The position numbers and the translations under genes are program-made. Below, one piece after another: positions 46,704-58,210 of a stretch of DNA of 64,000 bases. This DNA comes from Boesenbergia rotunda. Its lineage: Eukaryota; Streptophyta; Magnoliopsida; Zingiberales; Zingiberaceae. Where the stretch lies: the NCBI GenBank assembly GCA_024364735.1, contig JAGFNQ010000282.1, forward strand, positions 88,722 through 152,721. The letters run 5' to 3'. Below the pieces are notes generated by a model. That model made no database searches and was not told the origin of the DNA. It saw only the letters and a list, made by a program, of their open reading frames with translations. Positions within the stretch are counted from its first letter, which is position 1; every line of letters begins with the position of its first letter.

Positions 46704-47854
46704 TCATAGAGTTGAATCACCCACAATTTGATCGGATGGGTGACTGAGTCTGGGTTTCTTAGTTTTTCTAGAACTTGGTTCAGCCTCAGGTCTGGCTGGT
46801 CGGTTTGGTTCACTATTTGATTCAACTCTTTGAGCTGGTTCAATTATTGGTTCGACACTTGGTTCATTTGACTCACTAGTTGGTTCAATAGTTAGTTCGT
46901 TTATGGGTTCAATTAGGGATTCACCAATTTGTTGATTAACTTCTTGATCAGTGTTTGATGAAGTTAGATTTGGATTTGAGTTAATTTCTTCATCAAATAT
47001 TAGGTTGGTTGTTTCTTCGATTTTCTTGGTTTGGTTGTTGTAAACCCTATAGGCTCTACTTGTTGTTGCATATCCTAGGAAGATGTCTGGGGTTGACTTG
47101 GACTGGAATTTTCCTAAGTAGTCTTTGGTGTTTAGGATATGGACTTTACATCCAAAGACCCTTAGGTAGTGTAGATTTGGAAGTCTATGGTAATATAGTT
47201 CATAGGGTGTTTTGTAGTGTCGCTTGTTAATCAGGACCCTATTTTGGATGTAGCAAGCCGTACTAATTGCTTCTGCCCAATATTGGTTGGCTAAGTTAAA
47301 TTCATTGAGCATAGCCCTAGCGGCTTCTTGTAGAGTTATATTTATTCTTTTGACTATCCCATTCTGTTAGGGGTTCTAGGACATGAAAATTCATGTAAAT
47401 ATCCATTTACCTTACAGAATTCCTCGAACCGTTGATTTTCGAATTCTCCCCTGTGGTCACTCCTAAGTCTTTTGATTTTAGTATCATTTTGATTTTCAAT
47501 TAACTTGCAGAATTCATTAAATAGGTTTAGGGTTTCATCTTTGGTCTTTAGAAACCTAACCCAGGTAAACCTTGAGTAATCATCAACTATTACTAAGCAG
47601 TACCGGTTTCCGCTTAGTGACTTAGCTCCGTGTGAATCAAATAGGTCAAGGTGCAGGAGCTTAAGAGTGGTTTGAGTTAGATCAGATTGAATTAGTTTGT
47701 GATTAGATCTGGTTTGTTTACCTTGATTGCATGATTCACATATTAAGTTTTCATGGTTTTTAATTTTGGGAATACCTTTAATTAGGCCAAGTTGGGTGAT
47801 TTTTGAAATAATTCTTAGGTTGGTGTGACCTAGTCTCCTATGCCAGAGGTTTAA
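46704..47854 (-). pseudogene. pol: Element J integrase (with GAG-pre-integrase zinc region)
   Basis: LWHRRLGHTNLRII and CESCNQGKQTR give the HHCC zinc region; then HLDLF and SDHRGEFEN (usual SDHGGEFEN) of the DDE core. The third acidic residue, normally Glu in VVERKN, reads Lys (IVKRIN) after a frameshift near 47366. The C-terminal part (46704-47312) is open: WAEAISTACYIQNRV, TPYELYY, RVFGCKVHI, DIFLGYA. Integrase would insert the cDNA; loss of the third catalytic residue alone would disable it. Confidence 0.85.
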
Positions 47855-48235
47855 TTATTCTAACTGAGTTAACATGCATTTAGGTACAAGGGGAAGGTTT
47901 ATAGTGTAAACATTATTTTTCCTAGTGCCCTTAAGCATAATTTCTGAGTCTTGTACGTTTCTAATCAGGCAGTTAGAATTGTTGAAGGTGACTATATAAC
48001 CAGAATCACATAACTGACTTATGCTAAGCAAGTTAAAATTGAAGTTTTCAACCAAAAGAACTTTCTTAATCACAAAGTCAGATTTAAGTTCAATATTACC
48101 TGACCCAATTACCTTGAGTGTAGCATTGTTGCCAAATGCCACTGAGCCTAGGTTCTTGAACTTGAGTTTGGTGAATTTCAATTTATCTCCAGTCATGTGT
48201 CTGGAGCAACCGCTATCCAACATCCATTGGTCCAA
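47855..48235 (-). pseudogene. pol: Element J protease region
   Basis: WMLDSGCSRHMTGD carries the aspartic protease D-S-G motif. The domain continues through VAFGNNATLKV and LLSISQLCDSGY and ends at an in-frame TAA (47855-47857) just before LWHRRLGH of the integrase region. Confidence 0.85.
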
Positions 48236-48936
48236 ATCATTATGTTCCTACACATAAAGAGTTTTGTTGATTTGGATCCAATTAGAGTCAGGAATAGCTT
48301 AAATTGATTTTCACTGCCTAGTCTGTCTCACCCAAATCTAGGGTTTTCAATCACGTTAGCCTTATAGGTTTTGTGAGATAGGTTTTGATAAGTAAAGTTA
48401 TTTTGAAAAATTATGATTTATTTTGAAAAACTTAAATTAATTTTGAAAACAATTGAATTTATTTTTAAGGAAAATGTTTAAATCTACAACTAACTGAAAA
48501 TTTGTGTAGATTCGAATTTGACAAAAAAATAATTTGAATTTGAATTTCAAAAATTGGCTTCCAGGTCTTGGCGAGACACTAGGCCTTCTTTGGCCGTAGC
48601 CTTATTGGATCATCAACCCTTTCCTTGACAAAGCCTTTTAATGAAATTTCATTTTCAAAATTAATCTTTGAAAAATTCTGGTCTAACTAGTTTGGGTCTT
48701 GGATCGGTAGCTTCGGCTAGTTTCACCAGTCTAAAGAGACCAAGTAGAGAATACTTGACCTTATTAGAATTGGTTTCCCTAACGTACTATCATCTCACCG
48801 CCACCCAATACTATGTTGCTCAAATTTCAGTTAAGTTTGTTCAGTCCTTACACTAACCATTCATAAGTCTAATCATGGTAAATTGCAGAAATTAAATAAA
48901 CAATCAACCAAGCAATTTGTAATCAAGAATTAAATT
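48236..48936 (-). other. J gag-pol linker
   Basis: Decayed linker between gag and protease. A/T-rich with TTTTGAAAA words and stops in all frames. No separate gene. Confidence 0.5.
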
Positions 48937-50586
48937 CTATCTAACAATAAATATAGTTTTTAATTTGGCTCCCCCTGGACTAAAGCCACGGTAATGGTTG
49001 GGCAAGATGTGAATCTTGTCCTTGGGGATCCAATACTGATTTGATCCAGTTAGTTTGTTCAGGTACAGTTTAGGTACCCATGCCTGAACTTTATTTCTGG
49101 ACTGATTCAGTACAGCAAAATAGGATCTTTGTCTAGATTTGGTTCTATAGCCTAGTCCGGATCGATTTAGAACAGACTTCTGTTTTTCAAGAATCATGTC
49201 AAGACCCTTGGAACCAGAAGTGAATCGTTCTAAAGCTGATCTAAGATCCTTAACCTGAGTTTTCAGTGAGGAATTCTCTTTCTCAAGTTTTTCAACTTGA
49301 TTAGAGGTTGCTTCTTGAACCTTCTCAGTTAAGGGTTTAGAGTCAGCTCCCTCTTTCAGGAGTTTTACTTCCTGTCGGAGGGATTCGACTCGGAGTTTAG
49401 CTTTCGCCAAATCTCGAGAAAGATAAGATATTAATTCATTTAATTGACTTTTAGTAAATCCACTTACCTTGATTTCGCCGTCCTCTGAAAATGTCAGTCT
49501 GCCGTCGTCCTGTTCTGATTCTGACTTGGTCTCGACTTCTTCTGAGGCGGTTAGTGCGAGTAGGTTCGATTGTGGGACCTCTTCTTCTTCTTCGGAGGAG
49601 GACTCATCCCACATTGCTTAAAGTGATTTCTTCTTCCTTTTCTTCTTTGCTTCCTTCAAGTTAGGGCATTCGGTCTTGTAGTGGCCCTTCTTCTTGCACT
49701 CGTAACAGGTTACGTTGGGCTTGCTCTTTTCATTTGCGGGTTCAGCTGGTTCATCCTTTCTTCGGCTGGCTTTCCTTCTGTTGGTTTGGTTCTTCAATTC
49801 CTTGTAGTAGTTTCTTGCCAGTCGGACCAGCTTTGGTCGATCTCTTTCATCTTCAGAGTCTGAGTCTGATTCAGACTCAGGTGTTGGTTGTGGTTTCTTC
49901 TTGGATTTCTTTTCAGATTTACCTGCAATAAAGGCAATGCCTTTCTCGGCCAGGGTGCAGTTAGTCTGCTCATGTAATTCTAATTCAAAAAATAATTCAT
50001 CTAATTTAATTTTTGAGAGGTCCCTTGAAACCTTGTATGCATCTACCATATATGCCTACAAGGTGTTTCTTGGGAAAGCATTTAAAGCGTACCTTATTAG
50101 GTCACGGTTTTCTACCTTGTGACCGATGGTGTGCAGTCTGTTCATTAGTTCTTGGATTTGGGCGTGAAGCTGAGCTGCTGTTTCGTTGTCGGTCATTTTG
50201 ATTGTATACAGCTTGTTTAGGAGCAAATCTCTCTTGTTGATCCGAGTGTCTGATGTTCCTTCGTGCAGCTCGATCAGTTTCCCCCACAGCTCCTTGGCAC
50301 TGTTGAAAGGAGCCACCCGGTTCAGCTCTTCTTTTGTTAAGCCGCATTGGAGGGTCTGGGTCGCCTTTGCATCCGCTTCAATTTTCCGTTTCAGAGCGGT
50401 GTCCCACTCTGTGTAGATTTGAGGTACTCCTTCAGCATTTTCCGGAATCTCCAGTCCGGACTGGATGATTATCCACATGTCCACTTGAGTTTTCAGGTGG
50501 ACCTCCATTCTACTCTTCCAGTAGGAGAAGTCCTCCCCACTGAAGAGAGGTGGTCTTGCAGTGCTGAAGCCTTCTTGCATGGCCAT
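48937..50586 (-). pseudogene. gag: Element J Gag
   Basis: One frame of 550 codons from MAMQEGFSTARPPLFSGEDF, with two nonsense codons: TAG at 50056-50058 (Trp in the C and D gag copies) and TAA at 49618-49620. Order: N-terminal capsid-like domain (residues 1-200) with ELWGKLIELHEGTSDTRINK, a Lys/Ser/Glu linker, zinc knuckle CYECKKKGHYKTEC (CX2CX4HX4C), an acidic Ser/Glu run and a C-terminal coiled-coil-like segment. It is the same gag family as K, B, C and D. Packages RNA; the knuckle binds it. Confidence 0.88.
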
Positions 50587-50796
50587 TTATCTGAAACTTA
50601 AGAAAAAGAGAGATATCCCAAGACTTGGTCATGGATTAGTAGTGTGGTATGAAGAAAGAAATATTTATCGAGGGGTGTTGCACCAACCTCGACTAACGAG
50701 AAAAATTTCGAAAAGAAAAGAAAAAGATTTTAAAAAATTTCAAAAAAAATTCGAAAAATTCTCAAATTGGTGGTTGCACCAAATTTGAGCTTCCTC

Positions 50797-50808
50797 GCTC
50801 TGATACCA
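50797..50808 (-). promoter_or_regulatory. PBS of element J (initiator tRNA-Met)
   Basis: TGGTATCAGAGC on the minus strand, perfect, two bases from the LTR end. Confidence 0.9.
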
Positions 50809-50810
50809 CT

Positions 50811-51752
50811 TGTTGGATTGAGAGAAACGATAGAGGGGGGGTGAATATCGTAAAACGTTCGGATTAATAAGTTAGAGAAATTACGCAGCGGAAATTTAAA
50901 TCAAACACGCAAACGCCAAGTTTTTTTACTTGGTTCGGAGTCGCGGTCGGCTCCTACTCCAAGGCCCACGGTCGTTGACCGTTTTCTGCGGGCAATTCTA
51001 TATTTTCGCAAAACCAGTTTACAAGATTGAATTACAAGTATAGTAATGTAAACATTAAAGAAAGCTCTTCGTTATCGACGTCCTATGTAGATTGGATTTT
51101 TGATGCAGGAGGACGTCGTCGGCGCTTGTATCTTGAGTCGGGAGGTTTCCGGAGCCGAGCGCGGGAGCAGAAGAGCGTGAATGCGTTGGAAGAGTTGATT
51201 GTTGGAAGCCTTGGGGTCGTTGGAAGAGTTGATTGATTGTTGGAAGAGCGTGAATGCGGGTTTCCGGAACCGACGCCTACTGTTCCGTCGATGGGGAACG
51301 CGTCCTCACCTACTCCTCTCAGGAGAATTTACCTGATGCCAACCGGCTCCTCTGGTTGGACTTTTGCCTAGCGGTCCTTGGCCAGGTCTTGGATACCAAG
51401 CTGTCCTTTGCCCGGTGCCTAGCATTCCTTCGTCAGGTCTTCAATCCCAAGCTGTCCTTCACCTGGTGCCTAGCAGTCCTTCGCTAGGGCTTCAGTACCA
51501 AGCTATCCTTCGCCTGGTGCCTAGCAGTCCTTCGCTAGGTCTTCGTCTCCTAGCAGCCCTTCGCTAGGTGCCCAACGGTCCTTCGCTAGGTCTTTGTATC
51601 CTGGCATTCCTTCGCCAGGTGCCTAGCATTCCTTCGCTAGGACTTTTCCTGCACACTTGAGAAACATGTTAGATAAACATTATACCATAACTTTTGAACC
51701 CTTTTGCCATTATCAAAACTCAGGTTCGACTTGGGTGCTTTCTGCACCAACA
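50811..51752 (-). repeat. 5' LTR of element J (942 bp)
   Basis: In the sense direction begins TGTTGGTGCAGAAAGCACCC and ends CTCAATCCAACA. It carries a stem-loop minisatellite at 51360-51650. The right flank starts GATAA, the expected TSD; its partner is lost in the gap. Confidence 0.85.
51360..51650 (-). repeat. Stem-loop minisatellite in J LTR (TCCTTC loop class)
   Basis: About eight units such as CCTAGCAGTCCTTCGCTAGG and CCTGGCATTCCTTCGCCAGG. The 6-bp arms change together (CCTAGC/GCTAGG, CCTGGC/GCCAGG) around a nearly constant loop; a few units are imperfect. Confidence 0.8.
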
Positions 51753-51955
51753 GATAACATGGTGTGTCGTGTCACACGGAAGATCATGTTATTAGTTCCT
51801 TGCTTAGTATAAGTAGAGGCTCACAGTCGAGATGGAATTGGACAAACCATCGGGTTGGTTGTAGTATAATTAGGTGTGGTTGGTCTTGACCATAAAATTA
51901 CACTAGTGTGCTTTGAGTATATTGAGCAGGACCAAAACCAGAAATAATCCAATTT
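51753..51955 (+). mobile_element. M: H-type LTR, left part
   Basis: Short AT-rich sequence between J and the composite; it continues at 63182 after the composite insertion. Nothing coding. Confidence 0.55.
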
Positions 51956-51960
51956 GTACT
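51956..51960. repeat. Left TSD of the three-LTR composite
   Basis: GTACT, identical to 63177-63181. Confidence 0.9.
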
Positions 51961-52964
51961 TGTTGGACCTTGGATGACTATAGGGGGGTGAATGTAGCCA
52001 GACACAATCTTTTTGAAATTCTAGTATTTCTCTGCACTTAGGGTTAGACAGCGCACAACGGAAGCAATAAAAACAAAGATGCAGAAACAAAAACAAACCT
52101 AATACGCTAACAAGAGGATATACAAGGTTCGGGGATAACTTGCCCCTACTCCTTGGCGTGCCCGGAAGGTGGGCGATCCCTTGATCGTCGGCAGATCAAG
52201 CCTCGGAAAATTCGGATAGATGAATCCTCCTTCTCGGTGGAGTAACCTCTCCACACAAATATTCTCAAGAGTGTATGGAATGAAGAGCACAGAGACAATA
52301 CACACTTACAGAGCACTTAGGACAAAAAGAACACAAGCAAACTCCTCACCGAGCTCCACTCAGCACAAATCTCACGCAAGAACTCCCTCTTCGTGTCTTC
52401 TTGTTGATGGACTCGCCAAGCTCCTTGTTTCTTCTTCCAAGTGCTCACGATTCACAGTTGCTTGCTCAAAGAGATGATCAAAGTTGTCGCAAGAGCTTTT
52501 CTTTTGACTCAGAGTGATTGCTAAGGATAGATCAAGTGTTGCTGCCCCTAGAGATCTCCCTTCTCTTCATCGCCAGCCCACACTTAACCCAGCTGCCCAA
52601 ACGCCAGGTCACAGACGCTCCACTCAGCTCCCAACTGCCCAGCTGCAACTGCCCAGCTATCTCTGACCTCCTCTGGACTCACTGAACTCTCCTCAGTCGA
52701 GCCCCAGCTCCAGGTCAGCTTCCAGCCGTTGCCAGCAGCGCCCGTTGCAACCTGCGATGGAAACCTGCCAAACCTGCTCAACGGAAAGCCTCCCATTGAC
52801 CCTCCTTGAGTGTTTGAATCCATCCCTGTAAAGCCTGCACACATCAACAGAAGCTTAGTAAATCATATCAAACATAATCAGCAATGTATTAGAGAATTGG
52901 CAAAAAAAAACAGTCGCGATCAGAGCTTCTGACAGCGTATTTGAATTAAAGTTCTGCTCCTGAT

Positions 52965-53340
52965 CGGTCCCCAGACCGATCAGGGAGGACGCTGATCGGT
53001 CACCAGACCGATCCAGCAGTCTGCTGCACACTCCAGATCGGTCCCCAGACCTATCCAGCAGTCTGCTACATACTCCAGATCGGTCCCCAGACCAATCAGG
53101 CTGTGCCCTGATCGGTCTGGTGACCGATCTGGCTGCTTCCTGACCGATCAGAAGTCATCCTGATTAATCATAAGGAGAACCTAGCGATTTCTGAGATCCC
53201 GTGGATCGTTCACCAGTTCGATCTAAATAATGTCCCTGATCGGTCACCAGACCGATCAGACATAGCTAGATCGGTCACCAGACCGATCCACGAGGGAACT
53301 CCGTGCCAAACCCCCTGATCGGTCACCAGATCGATCCAAG
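52965..53340 (-). repeat. GATCGGTC palindrome array, left LTR
   Basis: Repeated GATCGGTCACCAGACCGATC and GATCGGTCCCCAGACCGATC units with intervening unique spacers. Confidence 0.85.
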
Positions 53341-53444
53341 CAAGGTCAAATCCACTCTAAGTCACAAGAACAAGCTTCCAGCCCTTCTCTGACTCGTTCT
53401 TAATCCCCCGGACCAAGACTCCGTGCCCAGTTTCACTCACCGGG

Positions 53445-53783
53445 ACTTCAACCTAGCCCTCCAAGCTAGGACCTGGCTCTCCAACCCGGGATTTCATCAA
53501 CCTAGCCCTCCAGGCTAGGACCTGACCCTCCAAGCCAGGATTTCTTCAACCTAGCCCTCCAGGCTAGGACTTGACCCTCCAAGCCAGGATTTCATCACCT
53601 AACCCTCCGAGTTAGGAATTTTCACACCTAGCCCTCCAACCTAACCCTCCAAGTTAGGAATTTTCACACCTAGCCCTCCAAGCTAGGACGTTTTCACACC
53701 TAACCCTCCAAGTTAGGACTTTTCACACCTAGCCCTCCAAGCTAGGACTTTTTCACACTTAACCCTCCAAGTTAAGACTTTTC
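53445..53783 (-). repeat. CCCTCCAA stem-loop array, left LTR
   Basis: Units CCTAGCCCTCCAAGCTAGG, CCTAACCCTCCAAGTTAGG and CTTAACCCTCCAAGTTAAG: constant loop CCTCCAA, with stems that change on both sides. Confidence 0.85.
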
Positions 53784-53786
53784 AGT

Positions 53787-54624
53787 TCAAGGTATGTTTA
53801 TAACATGTTTGTATCAAGATTCCAAAGTTTGCATACAACCATTTGAACATAAAATTCATAATCATAAATAGCATGGGAAAACAGGGTTGCATCAATTTTC
53901 ATGAATGATCACATCTCCAAATTTTGCTTAGTTTGTAAGTTTGATGTATGGTGAAATTTCCAAGGTGATTTTTGAATCAATACTAATTGATGTATCCATA
54001 CTTGTTCTTTAGCATGCATTTATGTTCTATAATTCATACAAGAAATTAGACACCTTGGGCTTGAGATAGAGCATTTCATAAACCATAAATTGCAGTAAAC
54101 TATAAATAGCAACAATAAAACTAATTGTCCTAAGCAATCCATAGTCCAAATTCTTAGTTCTATTGGTAATTTACCAATTTTGATGAAATTCGATAATTCA
54201 TGATCCTAAGTTTGTATCAAGTTTAGAACCCTAATTCTCCATTCTATTGAAAATTCATACATTAAATCGGAGAATTTATAACCCCAAATCTTTAATAAGT
54301 TCATTACCCATAGACCTAATTATATTGGTGTAATTTTGATAAACTATAGTCTCAAATGTATACAAATACAAATGAGAGAATTTTCGAGTGACACCAATGA
54401 AATATACTACATGGGAAAAATTTCCATGTATCTATTTTATGATTTCCATTGGTTCTAACTCCAATTATCTAAATTCAAGAGAGAAAATCCATTTCTCATG
54501 GGTAGTGTATGATCATCCATTGAATTGAGAAATATTAGGCCCATCCCTAACTAGGAATGACCATGTGTTGGGAGCACCAATTATCAACAACCAATGTTGA
54601 TAGATACTCCCCCTCAAATGATGC
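53787..54624 (-). other. Element D 3' internal region
   Basis: AT-rich, collinear with C from about 59451. The first ~1.1 kb of the equivalent C region is deleted at the junction 53783-53791. No gene. Confidence 0.65.
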
Positions 54625-56271
54625 TTATACAATTCTAAATATTGAGGTTTTAGGTACCCAAATTTTGGGACCTAATGAATCTTCAATGAAGGACTTTGGC
54701 ACCCATGCCTTAGTAATTTTCTTTTTGCCTTTTTGAACCCTAGAATTGTTTGATGATCCAAAATGTATTCTAGACATTAGTGATATGACACTAGGTTCTT
54801 TAGGTTGGTAACCCAAACCAACTTTGTTGTAAGCCGCCTTTTGTGAGTTTAGGATCATATCTAGGGTTTTGGTACTTGTTGAAAATTTCTCAAGAATATT
54901 CTTGAGGTTTTCAATTTCACCCTTCATACCCTTATTTTCATCCTCAAGATTTTTAACAAGCAAATTATCAAGATCCTCATCCTTAGAGGATTTCTCATGA
55001 AAATCTTTAATATCCTCCACCCTAGAGGATTTCAATTCTTCTACTTCCAATTTCAACAATTTAACTTTGTTCTTGGATTTTTTAAGCAACCTAGCTAGAC
55101 ATGCAATGGTTCTATAACACTTATCTAGCTCGGGAGAGATTACCTCTTCATCATCCGAAGATGATGAAGGCGCGGTTGAGGAGCTTGATTCGTCTCCACT
55201 CTCCTCTTTATTTGAATCCTCTATGACCATGAGGGCAAAGTTATGAGTGTTCTTCTCCTCCTCCTCTTCTTCGGATGAACTAGAGGACGATTCATCCCAT
55301 GTGGCCCTCAAGACCTTCTTTTTCTTCTTTGATTTATCATTCTTCTTCTTTAACTTTGGACATTCATCCTTGTAATGTTCTTTCTTGCTACACTCAAAAC
55401 AAGTAACATTAGACTTATCAATTTTAACTATACTCGGGTTACCTTTACCCTTGAGGCGCTGGCTCTTCCTCATCATCCTTCTAACAAAGTTGGCCATCTC
55501 GGAGGAAGAAGACCAGCTGCCCTCCTCCTCGGACTCGGATGAGGATGAAGATGAAGAGACTTCCTTCTCCTTCTTCTTCCCCTTCTTCTTCTTCTTGTTG
55601 TCACCTGCCACTAAAGCAATACCCTTCTCTTTTGAATTTTTGTTAGAGATTTCATATAGTTCCATTTCACAAAATAGATCTTCTAACTTAACAAAAGATA
55701 AATCCTTGGAAACCTTGTAGGCATCCACCATGGATGTCCACAAGGCATTCCTAGGGAAGGCTTTAAGAATATACCTTACTAAGTCTCGGTTTTCTACCTT
55801 TTCATTGATGGAGTGGAGACCGTTGAGTATCTCTTTAAACTGACCATGAAGTATACTTATAGTTTTTTCCTCTTTCATGGACAGATTTTGGAGTTGGCTG
55901 AGAAGGAGGTCCTTCTTGGCAGTCCGGGTGTCTTGGGTTCCTTCATGGAGCTCAATGACTTTGTTCCAAAGGTCTTTAGCACTTGTGAAGGGACCAACCT
56001 TGATTAGTTGGTCCTTGGTCAACCCGCATTGCAAAGTTACCACCGCTTTCGCATCGGCTTCACCACTCCGGATTTGATCTGCTGACTAACTTGAGAAGTC
56101 CATCTCTTTTCCCTCAACATCTTTAGGAGTGGAAAAACCTTCCTTGACAGCAAACCACATGCTGAGGTTGGTTTTGAGGTAAAACTCCATCTTCAACCTG
56201 CAGTATGGAAAATCAACGCCGTCGAAGAGTGGAGGTCGGCTGGTGCTAAACCCTTCTCTTCCCATGGCCAT
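54625..56271 (-). pseudogene. gag: Gag of element D (best gag-only copy)
   Basis: One frame of 549 codons from ATG 56271 (MAMGREGFSTSRPPLFDGVD) with a single in-frame TAG at 56086-56088. N-terminal capsid-like region with LKMEFYLKTNLSMWFAVKEG and ELHEGTQDTRTAKKDLLLSQ, then a Lys-rich and Ser-rich linker. Zinc knuckle CFECSKKEHYKDEC (CX2CX4HX4C, Glu at the usual Gly). Then acidic SSSEEEEEE, TAPSSSSDDEEVISPELDKC, a coiled-coil-like segment and C-terminus IFRIV. It is followed directly by a purine-rich GAGGGGGAG and non-coding DNA, with no protease or pol. J Gag is the nearest relative in the window, so trans-use of a J-like polymerase is plausible. Confidence 0.88.
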
Positions 56272-56315
56272 CTTTGTTAGCTCTCGGATGTTAAGCCGTT
56301 GAAGTAGAGCCCCAA

Positions 56316-56327
56316 GCTCTGATACCA
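56316..56327 (-). promoter_or_regulatory. PBS of element D (initiator tRNA-Met)
   Basis: TGGTATCAGAGC on the minus strand, next to the middle LTR. Confidence 0.9.
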
Positions 56328-57177
56328 CTTGTTGGAACTCGGATGGCTAGAGAGGGGGGTGAATATAGCCAGACACTTTAACTTAGCTCTCTTTGAGATC
56401 TTTCTCTGCACTTAAGTTAGCAGCAGCGGAAACAAAACATATGCAGAGAAACTAACTTAATAGAAATGCAGAAACAGAGAATACAAACCAAAGATCGCTA
56501 ACAAGGATCGTTTACAAGGTTCAGGGATAACTTGCCCCTACTCCTTGGCATGCCCGTAAGGTGGGCGATCCCTTGATCGTCGGCAGATCAAGCCCCGGTG
56601 AACACCGGATAAAAATAGCCTCCTTCTCGGTGGAGCAACCTCTCCACAATCACCTCAGTAAGATGGAAGTTAAGTGCACGAGACAACAAGAAGGAAGGCT
56701 CACAAGGATGTAGTAGAACGCTTAAGCACAAAACACAGAGAGCACACAACCCAGCCCAGCCAAACTCCTCAAGTTTTCTGTCTATCTTCGTTGTTGTTGC
56801 TCCTCTGCCTCTGCTTTGTCTTAAGCCTCTACTCCCCTCATCAGGCTCTCCATCAACATCCACTGAAGCCACAGTCTGACCCCCTGACTCCCTGAGCACT
56901 CAGTCCACTGAAGACCCTCTCCAGCTGAGCCTCCGTCAATTGCCAGCTGCTCTCCAGAAGCCGTTGAGACCTGAAGCAAGGAAACAAACAAACCTGCTAG
57001 ATGGAAAGCCTCCCATTGACTCTCCTCCAATGTTTGAATCATCCCTGTAAAGCCTGCACACTCCAACAGAAGCTTAGCAAATGAATATCAAACAATATCA
57101 CACAATATCAGTGAATCGGCAGAGAAAACAGATGCGATCAGAGCTTCTGACAGCGTATTTGAATTAAAGTTCTGCTC

Positions 57178-57665
57178 CTGATCGGTCACCAGACCGATCA
57201 GGAAGGACCCTGATCGGTCACCAGACCGATCCAGCAGTCTTCTGCACACTCCTGATTGGTCCCCAGACCAATCCAGCATTCTACTGCACACTCCAGATCG
57301 ATCCCCAGACCAATCAGGCTCCAGCCTGGTCGGTCACTAGACCGATCAGGCTGCTCCCAGACCGATCAGGAGTCATCCTGATCGGTGATAGTGAGAACCT
57401 TGCGACAAATGATCGTTCACTAGACCGATCTGAACAGTATCCCTGATCGGTCACCAGACCAATCAGGAGTAGATCAGTAAGGTTCCCAAAACCTACTGGA
57501 TGCTCCCTGATCGGTTACCGGACCGATCCGGAGCAGAGCAGCAGGTGAACTATATGCTCCCTGATCGGTCACCAGACCGATCAGTCATCGTTGGATCGGT
57601 CACCAGACCGATCCATGAAGGAGCACCATGCCAACTTCCCTGATCGGTCACCAGACCGATCCAGG
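57178..57665 (-). repeat. GATCGGTC palindrome array, middle LTR
   Basis: Many GATCGGTCACCAGACCGATC units, including a paired change GATCGGTTACCGGACCGATC near 57515. Confidence 0.85.
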
Positions 57666-57728
57666 CAAGCCCAAATGCACTCTAAGTCACGAGAACAAGT
57701 CTCCAACCCTTCTCTGACTCGTGCCATG

Positions 57729-58210
57729 CCCAGCTTCACTCACTGGGACATCAACCTAGCCCTCCAAGCTAGGACCTGGCTTCACTCACCAGGGTTTCGG
57801 TCACCCGGCTTCACTCACCGGGACCTGGCTTCACTCACTAGGATTTCAACCTAGCTTCACTCACTTGGATTTCAATCACCTGGCTTCACTCACCAGGACC
57901 CGACTTCACTCACCGGGATTTCCATCACCTGGCTTCACTCACCAGGACCCGACTTCACTCACCGGAATTTCCATCACCTGGCTTCACTCACCAGGACCCA
58001 GCTTCACTCACCGGGATTTCATCCAACCTAGCCCTCCAGGCTAGAACCTGACCCTCCAAGCCAGGACTTTTTCACCTAACCCTCCAAGTTGGGACTTTTC
58101 ACCTAACCCTCCAAGTTAGGACTTTTCACCTAACCCTCCAAGCTAGGACTTTTCACCCAACCCTTCCGAATTAGGACTTTTCAACACCTAGCCCTCCAAG
58201 CTAGGATTTT
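57729..58210 (-). repeat. Mixed stem-loop array, middle LTR
   Basis: First CTTCACTCA-loop units with stems CCCAG/CTGGG, CCTGG/CCAGG and CCCGG/CCGGG, then CCTCCAA-loop units with stems CCTAGC/GCTAGG and CCTAAC/GTTAGG. One LTR therefore carries both loop classes. Confidence 0.85.

Larger units (their letters stand above)
44244..51752 (-). mobile_element. Element J: decayed autonomous Copia (SIRE/Maximus-like)
   Basis: Minus-strand order: LTR (51752-50811), initiator tRNA-Met PBS, gag, protease, integrase, RT, RNase H, purine tract; the 3' LTR is lost in the gap. Gene order gag-PR-IN-RT-RH defines Copia. The long gag with a CCHC knuckle and a coiled-coil tail fits the SIRE/Maximus group (inference). 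At least three in-frame stops and three frameshifts make it inactive. Confidence 0.88.
51961..53786 (-). repeat. Left outer LTR (3' LTR), truncated
   Basis: Matches 61159-63176 closely but lacks the sense-start ~130 bases (no GCATCAACA end) and about 80-100 bases of the palindrome array. The conserved 87-codon frame on the minus strand (52584-52847, also 61787-62050) reflects LTR identity and is not called a gene. Confidence 0.85.

Noticed and set aside
52584..52847. 87-codon ORF conserved at 61787-62050
   Set aside because: Its conservation equals that of the whole LTR. It lies in the LTR leader and shows no independent coding signal; the middle LTR does not keep the same frame.
52965..53783. 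CRISPR-like array of short repeats with spacers
   Set aside because: The repeats vary, lie in a plant LTR that recurs three times in the composite, and there are no cas genes. They are LTR palindrome arrays.
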